From: CATQHL01 sp965204655
Lineage (GTDB): Bacteria; Actinomycetota; Acidimicrobiia; Acidimicrobiales; CATQHL01
Assembly (NCBI GenBank): GCA_965204655.1
Contig: OZ241998.1
Location: 1,550,001-1,614,000 of the forward strand
DNA length: 64,000 bases
Direction: 5' to 3'
This document shows positions 24,884 to 32,092 of the stretch, one piece after another (the first letter of the stretch is position 1; every line of letters starts with the position of its first letter). The notes beneath the pieces were generated by a model. It did no database searches, was not told the origin of the DNA, and worked only from the letters and a program-made list of their open reading frames with translations. The position numbers were made by a program, and so were the translations under genes.

Positions 24884-26503
24884 TCACCCGACGGCGAAGA
24901 GGCCTCCCACCCGATCTCCTACGTAGATCACTCCCTTCCACACCGCTGGAGTTGATTCGAAACGCCATGAGACCGACAGACTCCACTTCTCCGAAGGTTC
25001 CACCGACGTGTCAGAGACGTCGTAGGCCCGCAGATAACCCTCCCCATCCGCCAACAAGAGCGTCTCCTCAATCACGACCGGGCTGCTCCACAACAGAGCG
25101 GGGAAGGCTTTTTCCCAACGGATTTCTCCTGTTTCGCGGTCCACGCCAAGGAAACGGCCGGTGTGAGTCGTGGCGTAGACCATGTCGCGCCAGACCACGG
25201 GAGTGCTCCAGACGCCCGAAGGGACATATGTGTCGTCAAACAGCGACCAGACCACCGGGTCGTCTTTGTTGGAGGGATCGAGCTTGACGAGTTGCCCGAC
25301 CTCCCCTGAACGTTCCGTGTTTCGCTTCTCATGCTCTACGCCTACGTAGACGTAGCCCTCTTCGTCAACCACCGGGGTCGAGTCCACGTCGTCTCCTGCC
25401 CAGAAACGGAACACCTGGGGGAGTTTCTCTGGCGGCACGCTCTCACGAAGCACGGAAATGTCCCAGCCGGTTATGAGCCCCCCCGAATTGGCGATGTAGA
25501 GCGTGTCTCCGCTAATGGTCGGGGAGGCTTCGATAGAGATGTTGGGGTTATCGCCGTCGCTCTCCCTGAGGTCTTCAAGCAGTTGGTCGTCCCAGCCCTC
25601 CATCTGCACCACTAGTTCCGGGGACACTTCAACCCCTTCTGGGCCTTCCGAGCGATTGAGACGGTAGATGAAGAAGTAGCTGTTTTCTCCTGCGAGAAAG
25701 AGGTGGTCGTCGATTACTATCGGGGAGGAATCCCAATCGTCGTTCCACCTGACTCTCGGAACTTCATAGGCGTTCAGTGACCACAACTCAACGGGTTCGC
25801 CGCGGTCGAAGGCAACTATGCGGAAATAGTCGTCGCGAGAGCCGAAATAGGCAAGAGGAAACCCGTCGGGGTCGATAGTCACCGAGGTCTTGATTATGTC
25901 TCCCGTCTCAAAGTCGGAGAGCATCCTCTCACCCGTCTCGGCGTCGAGGAAGTGGACTTTGCCGTCGTAGCCGCCAAAGACGACCCAGGTTTTTTCCTGA
26001 TACTCAAACACTGCGGGTTGACCGGTCCAGCCCGTCCCGCACCACCTCACTTCCCCGCCCTGGTAGGCGGACATCATGCACATATCGGAATTCGCAGGAA
26101 ACCGCCAAAGTTTGCGGGGAGCGTCTTGAGGAAGCGGGCCAGTTCCGTACCAACTGCGCGAAGGCGAACCCCGAAAACTCAATACGCCTTTGGTCTTAGT
26201 TTCCGGCGCCTCGCCGAAGTTCGCTGGGTCGTACCAATGTGCCAAGGTGGTGGTCGTGGTGGTCGTGGATGCAGCAGTCGTTGAAGTCGAAGTGGTCGAA
26301 CTGCTAGGCGCGACGCTCAGGGTCGTCGAAGGTGAGGAGGAAGGATCGTCAGCCTCATCCGGGTTCAACGACTCACGAAGCGGCAAAACGTAGAAGAAAA
26401 ACACCGAGCAGACCGCTGCGAGAAATACTGCGGTGAGAAGCAGAAGCCAGAGAATGCGGCGGCGCAGAGCACTTCCGAAGTTCTGGCCGATCGCACGCAG
26501 CAC
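24884..26503 (-). CDS. Membrane-anchored PQQ-like beta-propeller protein
   Basis: A 539-residue protein with a short cytoplasmic N-terminus, one membrane helix (about 18-40), a Ser/Thr linker rich in TTTTTT (55-86) and a large domain of repeated WD/PQQ-like blades (VVFGGYDGKVHFLDAETGER, LYIANSGGLITGWDI, VYATTHTGRFLGVDRETGEIRWE). The blades put it in the BamB/PQQ-binding-like propeller superfamily. PQQ binding and enzymatic activity cannot be claimed. Probably a surface or periplasm-equivalent binding protein. The start is GTG at 26503 without a clear SD. Confidence 0.83.
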   Translation of the reverse strand: MLRAIGQNFGSALRRRILWLLLLTAVFLAAVCSVFFFYVLPLRESLNPDEADDPSSSPSTTLSVAPSSSTTSTSTTAASTTTTTTTLAHWYDPANFGEAPETKTKGVLSFRGSPSRSWYGTGPLPQDAPRKLWRFPANSDMCMMSAYQGGEVRWCGTGWTGQPAVFEYQEKTWVVFGGYDGKVHFLDAETGERMLSDFETGDIIKTSVTIDPDGFPLAYFGSRDDYFRIVAFDRGEPVELWSLNAYEVPRVRWNDDWDSSPIVIDDHLFLAGENSYFFIYRLNRSEGPEGVEVSPELVVQMEGWDDQLLEDLRESDGDNPNISIEASPTISGDTLYIANSGGLITGWDISVLRESVPPEKLPQVFRFWAGDDVDSTPVVDEEGYVYVGVEHEKRNTERSGEVGQLVKLDPSNKDDPVVWSLFDDTYVPSGVWSTPVVWRDMVYATTHTGRFLGVDRETGEIRWEKAFPALLWSSPVVIEETLLLADGEGYLRAYDVSDTSVEPSEKWSLSVSWRFESTPAVWKGVIYVGDRVGGLFAVG

Positions 26504-26524
26504 TCCGAAAGTGTGCCTTGCTCA

Positions 26525-26545
26525 GTAGGGCAATTCCTTCCCTAC
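26525..26545. promoter_or_regulatory. Small hairpin between DUF3499-like and propeller genes
   Basis: Inverted repeat GTAGGG / CCCTAC (6 bp, 9-nt loop) in the 62-nt spacer. No T-run follows on the minus strand, so a weak attenuator or chance structure are both possible. Confidence 0.3.
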
Positions 26546-26565
26546 CCGCCTAGAAACTCCTCTCG

Positions 26566-27051
26566 CTAGGATTCGCCGAGGAGGCTCTGCGAGTTTCGAA
26601 AGGCTCGGGCAAGCAGGGGGGTTTTGTCATTTTCAGGGCTATCCGATTCGGATTCGTCCGAGACTGCGAGGGATTCGACCTCCTCCTCGGAGCTCGACCC
26701 GCCCTCTTCGCTTGACCCGTTTTCCGGATAAAGCAAATCCATCGGAGCAAGAACCTCTTCGCCTGTATGTTTCGCAGGTTCCGCAGGCTCGTCCAGTTCC
26801 GCAGGCTCGTCCTCCGTAATCCTCTGATCTGTAAACACCCAATCCACCGGAGCTCTAAAGATTTCTGCGTGAAACCTGCACATTGAGATGGAATCCTCAG
26901 TCGCCACGGGCTCGGGAAGCAGCCAAGCCTCCGCCCGCCGGGGATTAAAGACCAGGGACGCTGAAGCCTTTTCAGCACAAAAAAGCTTCGCGCAAACAAC
27001 GCTGGGAGTTGGACTCGTCAACTCGTTGGAATGCCGCTTTTCAACCTGCAT
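26566..27051 (-). CDS. DUF3499-like zinc-ribbon protein with acidic tail
   Basis: A 161-residue protein. Residues 18-78 match the layout of the actinobacterial DUF3499 family: Cys20-x4-Cys25, a strand pair with an alanine-rich VFNPRRAEAWLLP segment, then Cys58-x2-His61 and PVDWVF. The Cys/His set suggests a metal-binding knuckle. The rest (80-161) is an acidic, Glu/Ser-rich tail. Function unknown. The ATG at 27051 has TAATTT 6 nt upstream, so it is probably leaderless. Base composition is lower in GC than the core genes around it. Confidence 0.75.
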   Translation of the reverse strand: MQVEKRHSNELTSPTPSVVCAKLFCAEKASASLVFNPRRAEAWLLPEPVATEDSISMCRFHAEIFRAPVDWVFTDQRITEDEPAELDEPAEPAKHTGEEVLAPMDLLYPENGSSEEGGSSSEEEVESLAVSDESESDSPENDKTPLLARAFRNSQSLLGES

Positions 27052-27057
27052 GACTCG

Positions 27058-27063
27058 AAATTA
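27058..27063 (-). promoter_or_regulatory. Predicted -10 box for a leaderless transcript (DUF3499-like gene)
   Basis: TAATTT on the minus strand, 6 nt from ATG 27051. Same geometry as at the LysM, SGNH, dtxR-like and hemE genes. Confidence 0.5.
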
Positions 27064-27214
27064 CTCCCTATTGACCGCCGGACTGCGAATATCTTCCGCT
27101 GCGTCCGCTGCCGCTTCTTGTGCTCTCACCGATTTAAAGCGTCACGGCGCAAGCGTTACGGGCAGGTTAAGGAACTCGAGTAACCAAATTCCGGTTGGAG
27201 ACTCCGAAGGAATG

Positions 27215-27220
27215 TAAAGT
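27215..27220 (+). promoter_or_regulatory. Predicted -10 box, LysM lipoprotein 1
   Basis: TAAAGT separated by 6 nt from GTG 27227. No Shine-Dalgarno sequence is present, consistent with a leaderless mRNA. Confidence 0.5.
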
Positions 27221-27226
27221 ATTCTC

Positions 27227-27682
27227 GTGTTGCGAACCACGAGGCTCAGAGTCGTTTACATTACATTGCTCGCCTTCGGCTACCTGACTATCTTGGCAAG
27301 CTGCACCGGAGGCGGCGGGGAAAACGGGGAAACCGATGAGATTCCCACTTCTACGACGACGACCACCGTCCCTACTACAACCACGACGACCACGTTGGTT
27401 GAGGAGCCAGTCATCCCACCCACTACGACCACCACTCTGCCTCAGCCGACCACCACTACCTCAAGCCCGCCTGTCTCTACGACTGAACAGGAAACCACAA
27501 CTCAAACCCGCCCGAGCGGAGGTGGAACGTTCGTCTACATAGTGGAAACGGGAGACTATTTAGGTTCGATCGCCGAAAAATACAACGTGACAGTCGACGC
27601 AATCGTCGAGGCCAATAACCTCGAGGATTCCAACATGATTTTTCCTGAAGACGAGTTGATCATTCCACCCGAGGACAATTAG
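27227..27682 (+). CDS. LysM-domain lipoprotein 1
   Basis: A 151-residue predicted lipoprotein: signal segment with lipobox LASC (Cys26), a Thr-rich linker (about 40-95, many TTTT runs) and one C-terminal LysM domain (about 100-147; YIVETGDYLGSIAEKYNVTVDAIVEANNL and onward). LysM domains bind peptidoglycan or related N-acetylglucosamine polymers, so the protein probably sits at the membrane-wall interface. It starts at GTG 27227 with a -10 box at a leaderless distance. First of three tandem paralogues. Confidence 0.85.
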   Translation: MLRTTRLRVVYITLLAFGYLTILASCTGGGGENGETDEIPTSTTTTTVPTTTTTTTLVEEPVIPPTTTTTLPQPTTTTSSPPVSTTEQETTTQTRPSGGGTFVYIVETGDYLGSIAEKYNVTVDAIVEANNLEDSNMIFPEDELIIPPEDN

Positions 27683-27775
27683 AGACACCTGAACAACGCC
27701 GCGAACAAGGCGCTGGCGCACTCTTTTGAGAGGAATTGGCTGAATTCGATTCCGACTCAACTTAAATAAGCGAAC

Positions 27776-27781
27776 TAGCAT
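27776..27781 (+). promoter_or_regulatory. Predicted -10 box, LysM lipoprotein 2
   Basis: TAGCAT separated by 6 nt from GTG 27788. The identical hexamer and spacing occur at the third LysM gene. Confidence 0.5.
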
Positions 27782-27787
27782 TAGGGC

Positions 27788-28159
27788 GTGCGAAGGACGT
27801 TGGGACTGCTACCGCTAGCCGTAGTGGCGCTGCCACTCTTAGCCGTCAGTTGTTTCGGCGGAAGCGGAGGGTCCGCAGACGGAAGCACGACCTCCAGCAG
27901 CGAAACTCGCAGCCCGGTCATAACCACTTCCACGACTACGACCTCGACGATTCCGACGGCCGCAACTCCAGAGACAACCACCTCCCGTCCGCCTGGAGGC
28001 CCTCGCATACACAAGGTAAACCAGGGGGAAGTGCTCGGTCAGATCGCAGAACAGTACGGAGTCTCGGTAGACGCAATCGTTGAGGCCAATGGTCTTGATA
28101 GCCCCGACCTAATCTATGAGGATCAGGAACTGGTGATCCCGCCGCCCGACGACAATTGA
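27788..28159 (+). CDS. LysM-domain lipoprotein 2
   Basis: A 123-residue lipoprotein: signal segment ending in LAVSC (Cys22), a Ser/Thr linker (about 30-72) and a LysM domain (about 74-119, HKVNQGEVLGQIAEQYGVSVDAI). The segment 28031-28141 is about 92% identical at the DNA level to 28495-28605 in the third gene (about 9 differences in 111 nt by hand), while linkers and signal peptides differ. GTG start with its own predicted leaderless promoter. Confidence 0.85.
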   Translation: MRRTLGLLPLAVVALPLLAVSCFGGSGGSADGSTTSSSETRSPVITTSTTTTSTIPTAATPETTTSRPPGGPRIHKVNQGEVLGQIAEQYGVSVDAIVEANGLDSPDLIYEDQELVIPPPDDN

Positions 28160-28182
28160 GCATCGCAGCAAATTCCAGGCAT

Positions 28183-28188
28183 TAGCAT
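28183..28188 (+). promoter_or_regulatory. Predicted -10 box, LysM lipoprotein 3
   Basis: TAGCAT separated by 6 nt from GTG 28195, inside the 35-nt spacer after LysM lipoprotein 2. Confidence 0.5.
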
Positions 28189-28194
28189 CTGAGC

Positions 28195-28623
28195 GTGAGA
28201 CGAATACTCTTCTCCACTATTTTGATCGCTGCCGGTGTCTTGATGCTCTTGGCGAGTTGCTCAAGCGGAAGTGATGAAACCACCTCAGAGCCTCCCGACG
28301 ATACCACTGCGACTCTTGCCACGGTTCCGACCACGTCACAAGCCCAAGTGACCTCCCCTGAACGCATTCCCGTGGCGCCGCCGCCAACCTCGGCTGCCCC
28401 GCCACAGCCTCCAACGGCCACCACGCCAACTACGACCTCAACGACTCAGACAGAAACACGCCCGACTCTCATACACACAGTGGAGCCTGGACAGGTTCTC
28501 GGTCAGATCGCAGAACGGTACGGAGTGACAGTGGAAGCAATCGTTGAGGCCAACGGTCTTGACAGCCCCGACCTAATCTATGAGGATCAGGAACTGGTGA
28601 TCCCGATTTCGACGAATGAGTAG
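28195..28623 (+). CDS. LysM-domain lipoprotein 3
   Basis: A 142-residue lipoprotein: signal segment with LLASC (Cys22), a longer linker rich in Thr, Pro and Ala (about 25-88) and a LysM domain (about 92-138, HTVEPGQVLGQIAERYGVTVEAI). The last 40 residues nearly repeat those of LysM lipoprotein 2. Separate promoters for all three genes suggest independent expression despite tight packing. Confidence 0.85.
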   Translation: MRRILFSTILIAAGVLMLLASCSSGSDETTSEPPDDTTATLATVPTTSQAQVTSPERIPVAPPPTSAAPPQPPTATTPTTTSTTQTETRPTLIHTVEPGQVLGQIAERYGVTVEAIVEANGLDSPDLIYEDQELVIPISTNE

Positions 28624-28682
28624 AGTTCACAGGGAGCAAACCTAAACGCCTACTCCCCCTGGGAAGTCTCTAGAACCCGTCA

Positions 28683-28883
28683 ATGGCTACATTTTTTTTC
28701 AACTACGCGGCGCCTGTCTTGATTATTTGTCTCTGCCTAGTGGGCATCTTCTACCCGAGGATGCGAAAATCCAGAGCCCAAGATTCGCAGGAGACGGGCA
28801 AGGCGCCCAAGATCCAAGACGATCCCCAGGGATCTGAATCGGGAAACTGGGAACCGCACTGGGTCAAAGACTGGAGCGATTAG
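28683..28883 (+). CDS. Small single-pass membrane protein, unknown function
   Basis: A 66-residue frame with one hydrophobic helix at residues 4-24 (FFFNYAAPVLIICLCLVGIFY), then a polar, charged tail ending in PHWVKDWSD. No family is recognised. It fills the gap between the LysM genes and the SGNH gene with sensible spacing (59 nt on either side). ATG 28683 has no clear SD or -10, so it may be transcribed from the LysM promoters. It could be spurious. Confidence 0.55.
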   Translation: MATFFFNYAAPVLIICLCLVGIFYPRMRKSRAQDSQETGKAPKIQDDPQGSESGNWEPHWVKDWSD

Positions 28884-28889
28884 CCCGCC

Positions 28890-28924
28890 AGGGGGACGCA
28901 AGGCGGCTTCAAAGCGTTGCCCCT
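28890..28924. terminator. Possible hairpin between convergent genes
   Basis: AGGGG-x-ACGC pairs with GCGT-xx-CCCCT around a 14-nt loop, in the 59-nt gap between the small membrane protein gene (plus) and the SGNH gene (minus). No T-run is present, so termination strength is uncertain. Confidence 0.35.
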
Positions 28925-28942
28925 CTTGCCGAAAGCGTGAGC

Positions 28943-30286
28943 TTAGGACTCTCCAGACTCCAGAAACAGTTCCGATACGGCCGACGCAATGGCCCGCATG
29001 CCCTCCTCGGTGGGGTGAATGCAGTCGAACGTGCTGATCCAGGTGTCTTCGTTCGATTCTTGCGAGCAATATGCGCTCACTTGGACTCCTAGAATCTTCT
29101 CGACCGGTTCGCGCACCCAGTTCGGGCCGAAGGAGGAGCTGGCCTCATGCCCCTCAAAGAGCGGGGAGATTTCGGCAACCTGCACCCGGGAGTCGTGCTG
29201 CTCGACCGCCTCTCTGATGGCGCCGTTCAAGGCATTCACGACCTCGCTGACCAAGTTAGAGAAGCACTCGCCTGGACACCCATCCAAACCCGTGGGGGAA
29301 GGCCCCGCAGGGTTGTAGTAGGTGGTAACCACCACTCTGGAATCGGTCTTAGTGATCAATTCCTCTAAGAGGTTGCCCACCCCGCCCCTGACATCAGCGA
29401 CGCGCCGCTGCAATTCGTCTTCCTTGGTACTCCCGTCGGGGAGCCTCAGCCACGACAAGTCGGAAACCCCGATGTCGTTGGCGCCGACGCTAAGGACTAC
29501 GTAACCAGCATTGACCCTGACTGCCCAGTCCAGTTGACTCCAGCCGGCTCCGCTCATTTCTTCGGGCGCACCGTCCGGCCTTCGGACGACATCCTCCCAA
29601 ACGTCAACCGACCGGTGCCCCGTACACGCCGCAAGAATCACCCGATCCCTGCGAGAGGAAACTTGCCCTTCGTCGACAAGTTCTTCCATTACAAAACCCG
29701 GGTAGGACGACCCTGGCGCCCGCCAGCAGGGATCGCCAAAGAAAAAGTCCCCTCTCTGTAAGCCAAAACCCGCCGCAACGGAGTCTCCTAGAGCAACCAA
29801 GGTGTCGGGGTTCGCCTCGTACCGCGCTATGAACTCGACCTCCGCGGTCGTAGCCGCACCTTCATCGTCAAAGACGTTGATCTCCCCTTCCCATGTCCCC
29901 GCCACGCTGGGCGTCCATTCGTAGTTCCCAAGGCCGTCCGACTCCTCTCCGCGAACCAATCCGGAAGGGACCTTGACCCAAGCAATCCGCACCACCTCCC
30001 CGTCGGGATCCCGAGCTTCAATCTCGCCTTTCTGCTGCTGGCCAACAACGGCTCTCACCTGCTGCGTGATGACGACCGGAGGCAGGTTGGAGGCCGTCGT
30101 GGAAGTCGTCTCTACGGAGGAAGTCGCGCCGCCCCCAGAGTGCCCGGAGATGTCCTCGAGACCGTTGCAGCCGGAGAGCCCCAGCAACACCCCCAGCACG
30201 AGAACAGAACTCGCTGCGAACGTGCGGAGGCGGCAAACTCCTAGGCGCGACCCGCCTGCGACGTTGGGAACAGTGCCTCTCATCAT
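28943..30286 (-). CDS. SGNH/GDSL-hydrolase lipoprotein with Ig-like domain
   Basis: A 447-residue predicted lipoprotein: signal segment with LSGC (Cys40), a short Ser/Thr linker (50-68), an Ig-like beta domain (about 70-155), then an SGNH esterase domain. Catalytic blocks are ALGDSVAAG (Ser169), the Asn in VGANDIG and DCIHP (Asp421, His424). Several Cys in the enzyme domain could form disulfides. It probably deacylates or de-esterifies an envelope or extracellular ester; the substrate is unknown. ATG at 30286, with TAGCCT 6 nt upstream. Confidence 0.88.
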   Translation of the reverse strand: MMRGTVPNVAGGSRLGVCRLRTFAASSVLVLGVLLGLSGCNGLEDISGHSGGGATSSVETTSTTASNLPPVVITQQVRAVVGQQQKGEIEARDPDGEVVRIAWVKVPSGLVRGEESDGLGNYEWTPSVAGTWEGEINVFDDEGAATTAEVEFIARYEANPDTLVALGDSVAAGFGLQRGDFFFGDPCWRAPGSSYPGFVMEELVDEGQVSSRRDRVILAACTGHRSVDVWEDVVRRPDGAPEEMSGAGWSQLDWAVRVNAGYVVLSVGANDIGVSDLSWLRLPDGSTKEDELQRRVADVRGGVGNLLEELITKTDSRVVVTTYYNPAGPSPTGLDGCPGECFSNLVSEVVNALNGAIREAVEQHDSRVQVAEISPLFEGHEASSSFGPNWVREPVEKILGVQVSAYCSQESNEDTWISTFDCIHPTEEGMRAIASAVSELFLESGES

Positions 30287-30292
30287 CTAGAC

Positions 30293-30298
30293 AGGCTA
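30293..30298 (-). promoter_or_regulatory. Predicted -10 box, SGNH lipoprotein
   Basis: TAGCCT on the minus strand, 6 nt from ATG 30286; no SD present. Confidence 0.45.
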
Positions 30299-30364
30299 AA
30301 CTAGATAGCTGTCAGCGGCCGTCTTAGCGCCTCTGGGCCGACTGAAGCCGTGCGTTCTATGTTG

Positions 30365-30386
30365 AACCACTTTTGAAACCACTTTT
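30365..30386. repeat. Direct repeat upstream of the peroxiredoxin gene
   Basis: AACCACTTTT occurs at 30365-30374 and 30377-30386 (12-nt period, about one helical turn) in the 182-nt divergent region between SGNH and peroxiredoxin. The spacing suits side-by-side binding of a regulator. Function not shown. Confidence 0.4.
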
Positions 30387-30468
30387 CTATCGTTACACTC
30401 AACGTTTTGAATTGGTGCGGATCAGGCACTCTTGATTACACACCCGCTACACACCTGTAGGAGAAAAA

Positions 30469-31104
30469 ATGACGATACAACTAGGCGACGAAGCCCCAGA
30501 CTTCACTGCGGACACCACCGAAGGTCCAATCGAGTTCCACAAATGGAAAGAGGGCAGTTGGGCAGTGCTCTTCTCGCACCCCAAAGACTTCACGCCTGTT
30601 TGCACCACTGAACTCGGCTACACCGCCAAGCTCAAGGAAAGCTTCGCCAAGCGGAACACGAAGGTCATAGGCCTCTCCTGCGATTCGGTGGCAGACCACA
30701 GAGTGTGGTCGGACGACATCCGCGACACGCAGGGCATCTACCCCAACTTCCCGATGATCGGAGACCCGAACGCCGAAGTGGCCAACCTCTACGGGATGAT
30801 CCACCCCAACGCCAGCGACACTATGACTGTCCGGTCGGTGTTCGTGATAGGCCCTGACAACCTCGTGAAGTTGACAATCACCTACCCTGCCAGCACGGGA
30901 CGCAATTTTGACGAGGTGATACGTGTTTTGGACTCGCTGCAGCTCACAGCCGAGCACAAGGTAGCCACCCCCGTGAACTGGAAGCACGGAGAAGACGTGA
31001 TAATCGTTCCGGCTTTAAGCAACGAAGAGGCTGCAGAACGTTTCCCCGACGGCTGGGACGAACAGAAGCCATACCTGCGGGTTGTCCCTCAACCGGGCGC
31101 ATAG
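30469..31104 (+). CDS. 1-Cys peroxiredoxin (Prx6/AhpC-TSA type)
   Basis: A 211-residue peroxiredoxin reducing H2O2 and organic peroxides. The peroxidatic Cys45 lies in FTPVCTTE. The Prx6-type C-terminal segment RFPDGWDEQKPYLR marks the 1-Cys subfamily; the other Cys (71) is not at a resolving position. Cytoplasmic. A clear AGGAG lies 6 nt before ATG 30469. The upstream region carries a short direct repeat that may be regulatory, and a hairpin follows the stop codon. Confidence 0.93.
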   Translation: MTIQLGDEAPDFTADTTEGPIEFHKWKEGSWAVLFSHPKDFTPVCTTELGYTAKLKESFAKRNTKVIGLSCDSVADHRVWSDDIRDTQGIYPNFPMIGDPNAEVANLYGMIHPNASDTMTVRSVFVIGPDNLVKLTITYPASTGRNFDEVIRVLDSLQLTAEHKVATPVNWKHGEDVIIVPALSNEEAAERFPDGWDEQKPYLRVVPQPGA

Positions 31105-31108
31105 CCAA

Positions 31109-31124
31109 GCGTCTAGCCAGACGC
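31109..31124 (+). terminator. Hairpin after the peroxiredoxin gene
   Basis: GCGTCT-AGCC-AGACGC is a perfect 6-bp stem with a 4-nt loop, 4 nt after the stop codon. There is no T-run. A second stem, CAGCCGGT/ACCGGCTG, follows at 31147-31171. The pair could end or slow transcription. Confidence 0.45.
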
Positions 31125-31146
31125 CGCTCAAGCAGCGAATGCGACG

Positions 31147-31171
31147 CAGCCGGTAGTTCCTCGACCGGCTG
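31147..31171 (+). terminator. Second hairpin between peroxiredoxin and ABC genes
   Basis: Perfect 8-bp stem CAGCCGGT / ACCGGCTG with a 9-nt loop in the 134-nt gap. No T-run follows. Likely part of the same termination or insulation region as the hairpin at 31109. Confidence 0.4.
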
Positions 31172-31238
31172 AACGAGAAGAACCGACTGTTAACGCAACC
31201 GTAATGGTCAGCCTGCCCGTGAACGAAAGAAAGCTCAC

Positions 31239-31976
31239 TTGACATCAACGAACGGCTTTGCCGCTCGGGCTGTGGAGGCCGTAAAAATCTACGGAAGCGG
31301 GCAAACCGAAGTCCGCGCCCTAGACGGGGTGAACGTGGAATTCGAACGCGGCAAGCTTTCGGCGATCATGGGCCCTTCGGGTTCAGGCAAGTCGACGCTC
31401 ATGCATTGCATGGCCGGCCTCGACGACCTCACCAGCGGGGAAGTCTTCATCGGGAACGTCAACCTCGGCGAACTGAGCGAACGTTCTATGACGCTGCTCC
31501 GCCGCCGCAGCGTGGGGTTCATCTTCCAGGCTTACAACTTGATTCCCACGCTTACGGCCATGGAGAACATCACACTGCCGCTCGCTCTGGGGGGACGGAA
31601 ACCCGACGGGGAATGGCTTGACCATGTGGTGAAGATAGTAAAGATGGGCGACCGCCTGAAACACCGCCCCAAAGAACTATCGGGCGGCCAACAGCAGCGA
31701 GTGGCGGTGGCGAGAGCCCTAGTGAGCAAACCCGAGATCATCTTCGCAGACGAACCCACCGGGAACCTCGATTCGAAAGCCGGTGGGGAGATCCTGGAAT
31801 TCATGCGACTCACCACCCTGGAGCTTCACCAGACCATCGTCCTGGTCACTCACGACGCTATCGCCGCTAGTTACAGCGACCGCGTCGTGTTTCTCGCCGA
31901 CGGACGAATCGTCGACGAAATTCACGAACCCACCGTGGAAACGGTACTTGACAGGGCCAAGACGATCGGAGACTGA
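31239..31976 (+). CDS. ABC transporter ATP-binding protein (MacB/LolD type)
   Basis: A 245-residue ATPase of the LolD/MacB group, paired with the large FtsX-type permease that follows. Motifs: Walker A GPSGSGKST (about 47-55), Q-loop FQAYNLIPTLT, signature LSGGQQQRVAVARAL, Walker B IIFADEPTGNLDS and the His switch VTHD. The start given is TTG 31239 with a weak purine tract upstream. Such pairs usually act as mechanotransmitters for lipid, lipoprotein or peptide export rather than as simple importers. Confidence 0.9.
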   Translation: MTSTNGFAARAVEAVKIYGSGQTEVRALDGVNVEFERGKLSAIMGPSGSGKSTLMHCMAGLDDLTSGEVFIGNVNLGELSERSMTLLRRRSVGFIFQAYNLIPTLTAMENITLPLALGGRKPDGEWLDHVVKIVKMGDRLKHRPKELSGGQQQRVAVARALVSKPEIIFADEPTGNLDSKAGGEILEFMRLTTLELHQTIVLVTHDAIAASYSDRVVFLADGRIVDEIHEPTVETVLDRAKTIGD

Positions 31977-31992
31977 CCCGGTCTCCTTCCCG

Positions 31993-32024
31993 AGCGAGAC
32001 CCGGTTCCGACAGCGGGTCTCGCT
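31993..32024 (+). terminator. Strong intergenic hairpin inside the ABC operon
   Basis: AGCGAGACCCG and CGGGTCTCGCT form a perfect 11-bp stem with a 10-nt loop, 17 nt after the ATPase stop and about 69 nt before the permease start. No T-run follows directly (TTTT only about 20 nt later), so it may be an attenuator or an mRNA stability element that sets the ATPase-to-permease ratio. Confidence 0.6.
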
Positions 32025-32092
32025 GCGCGCACCGCTCAAGAGCATTTTGACTTGATGCCGATTCGGCAACCCACCTGGAAGGCCGCAACAAA

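Noticed and set aside
27227..28623. LysM cluster as a mobile or phage lysis module
   Set aside because: No endolysin, holin, integrase or terminal repeats; all three are lipoproteins with their own promoters.
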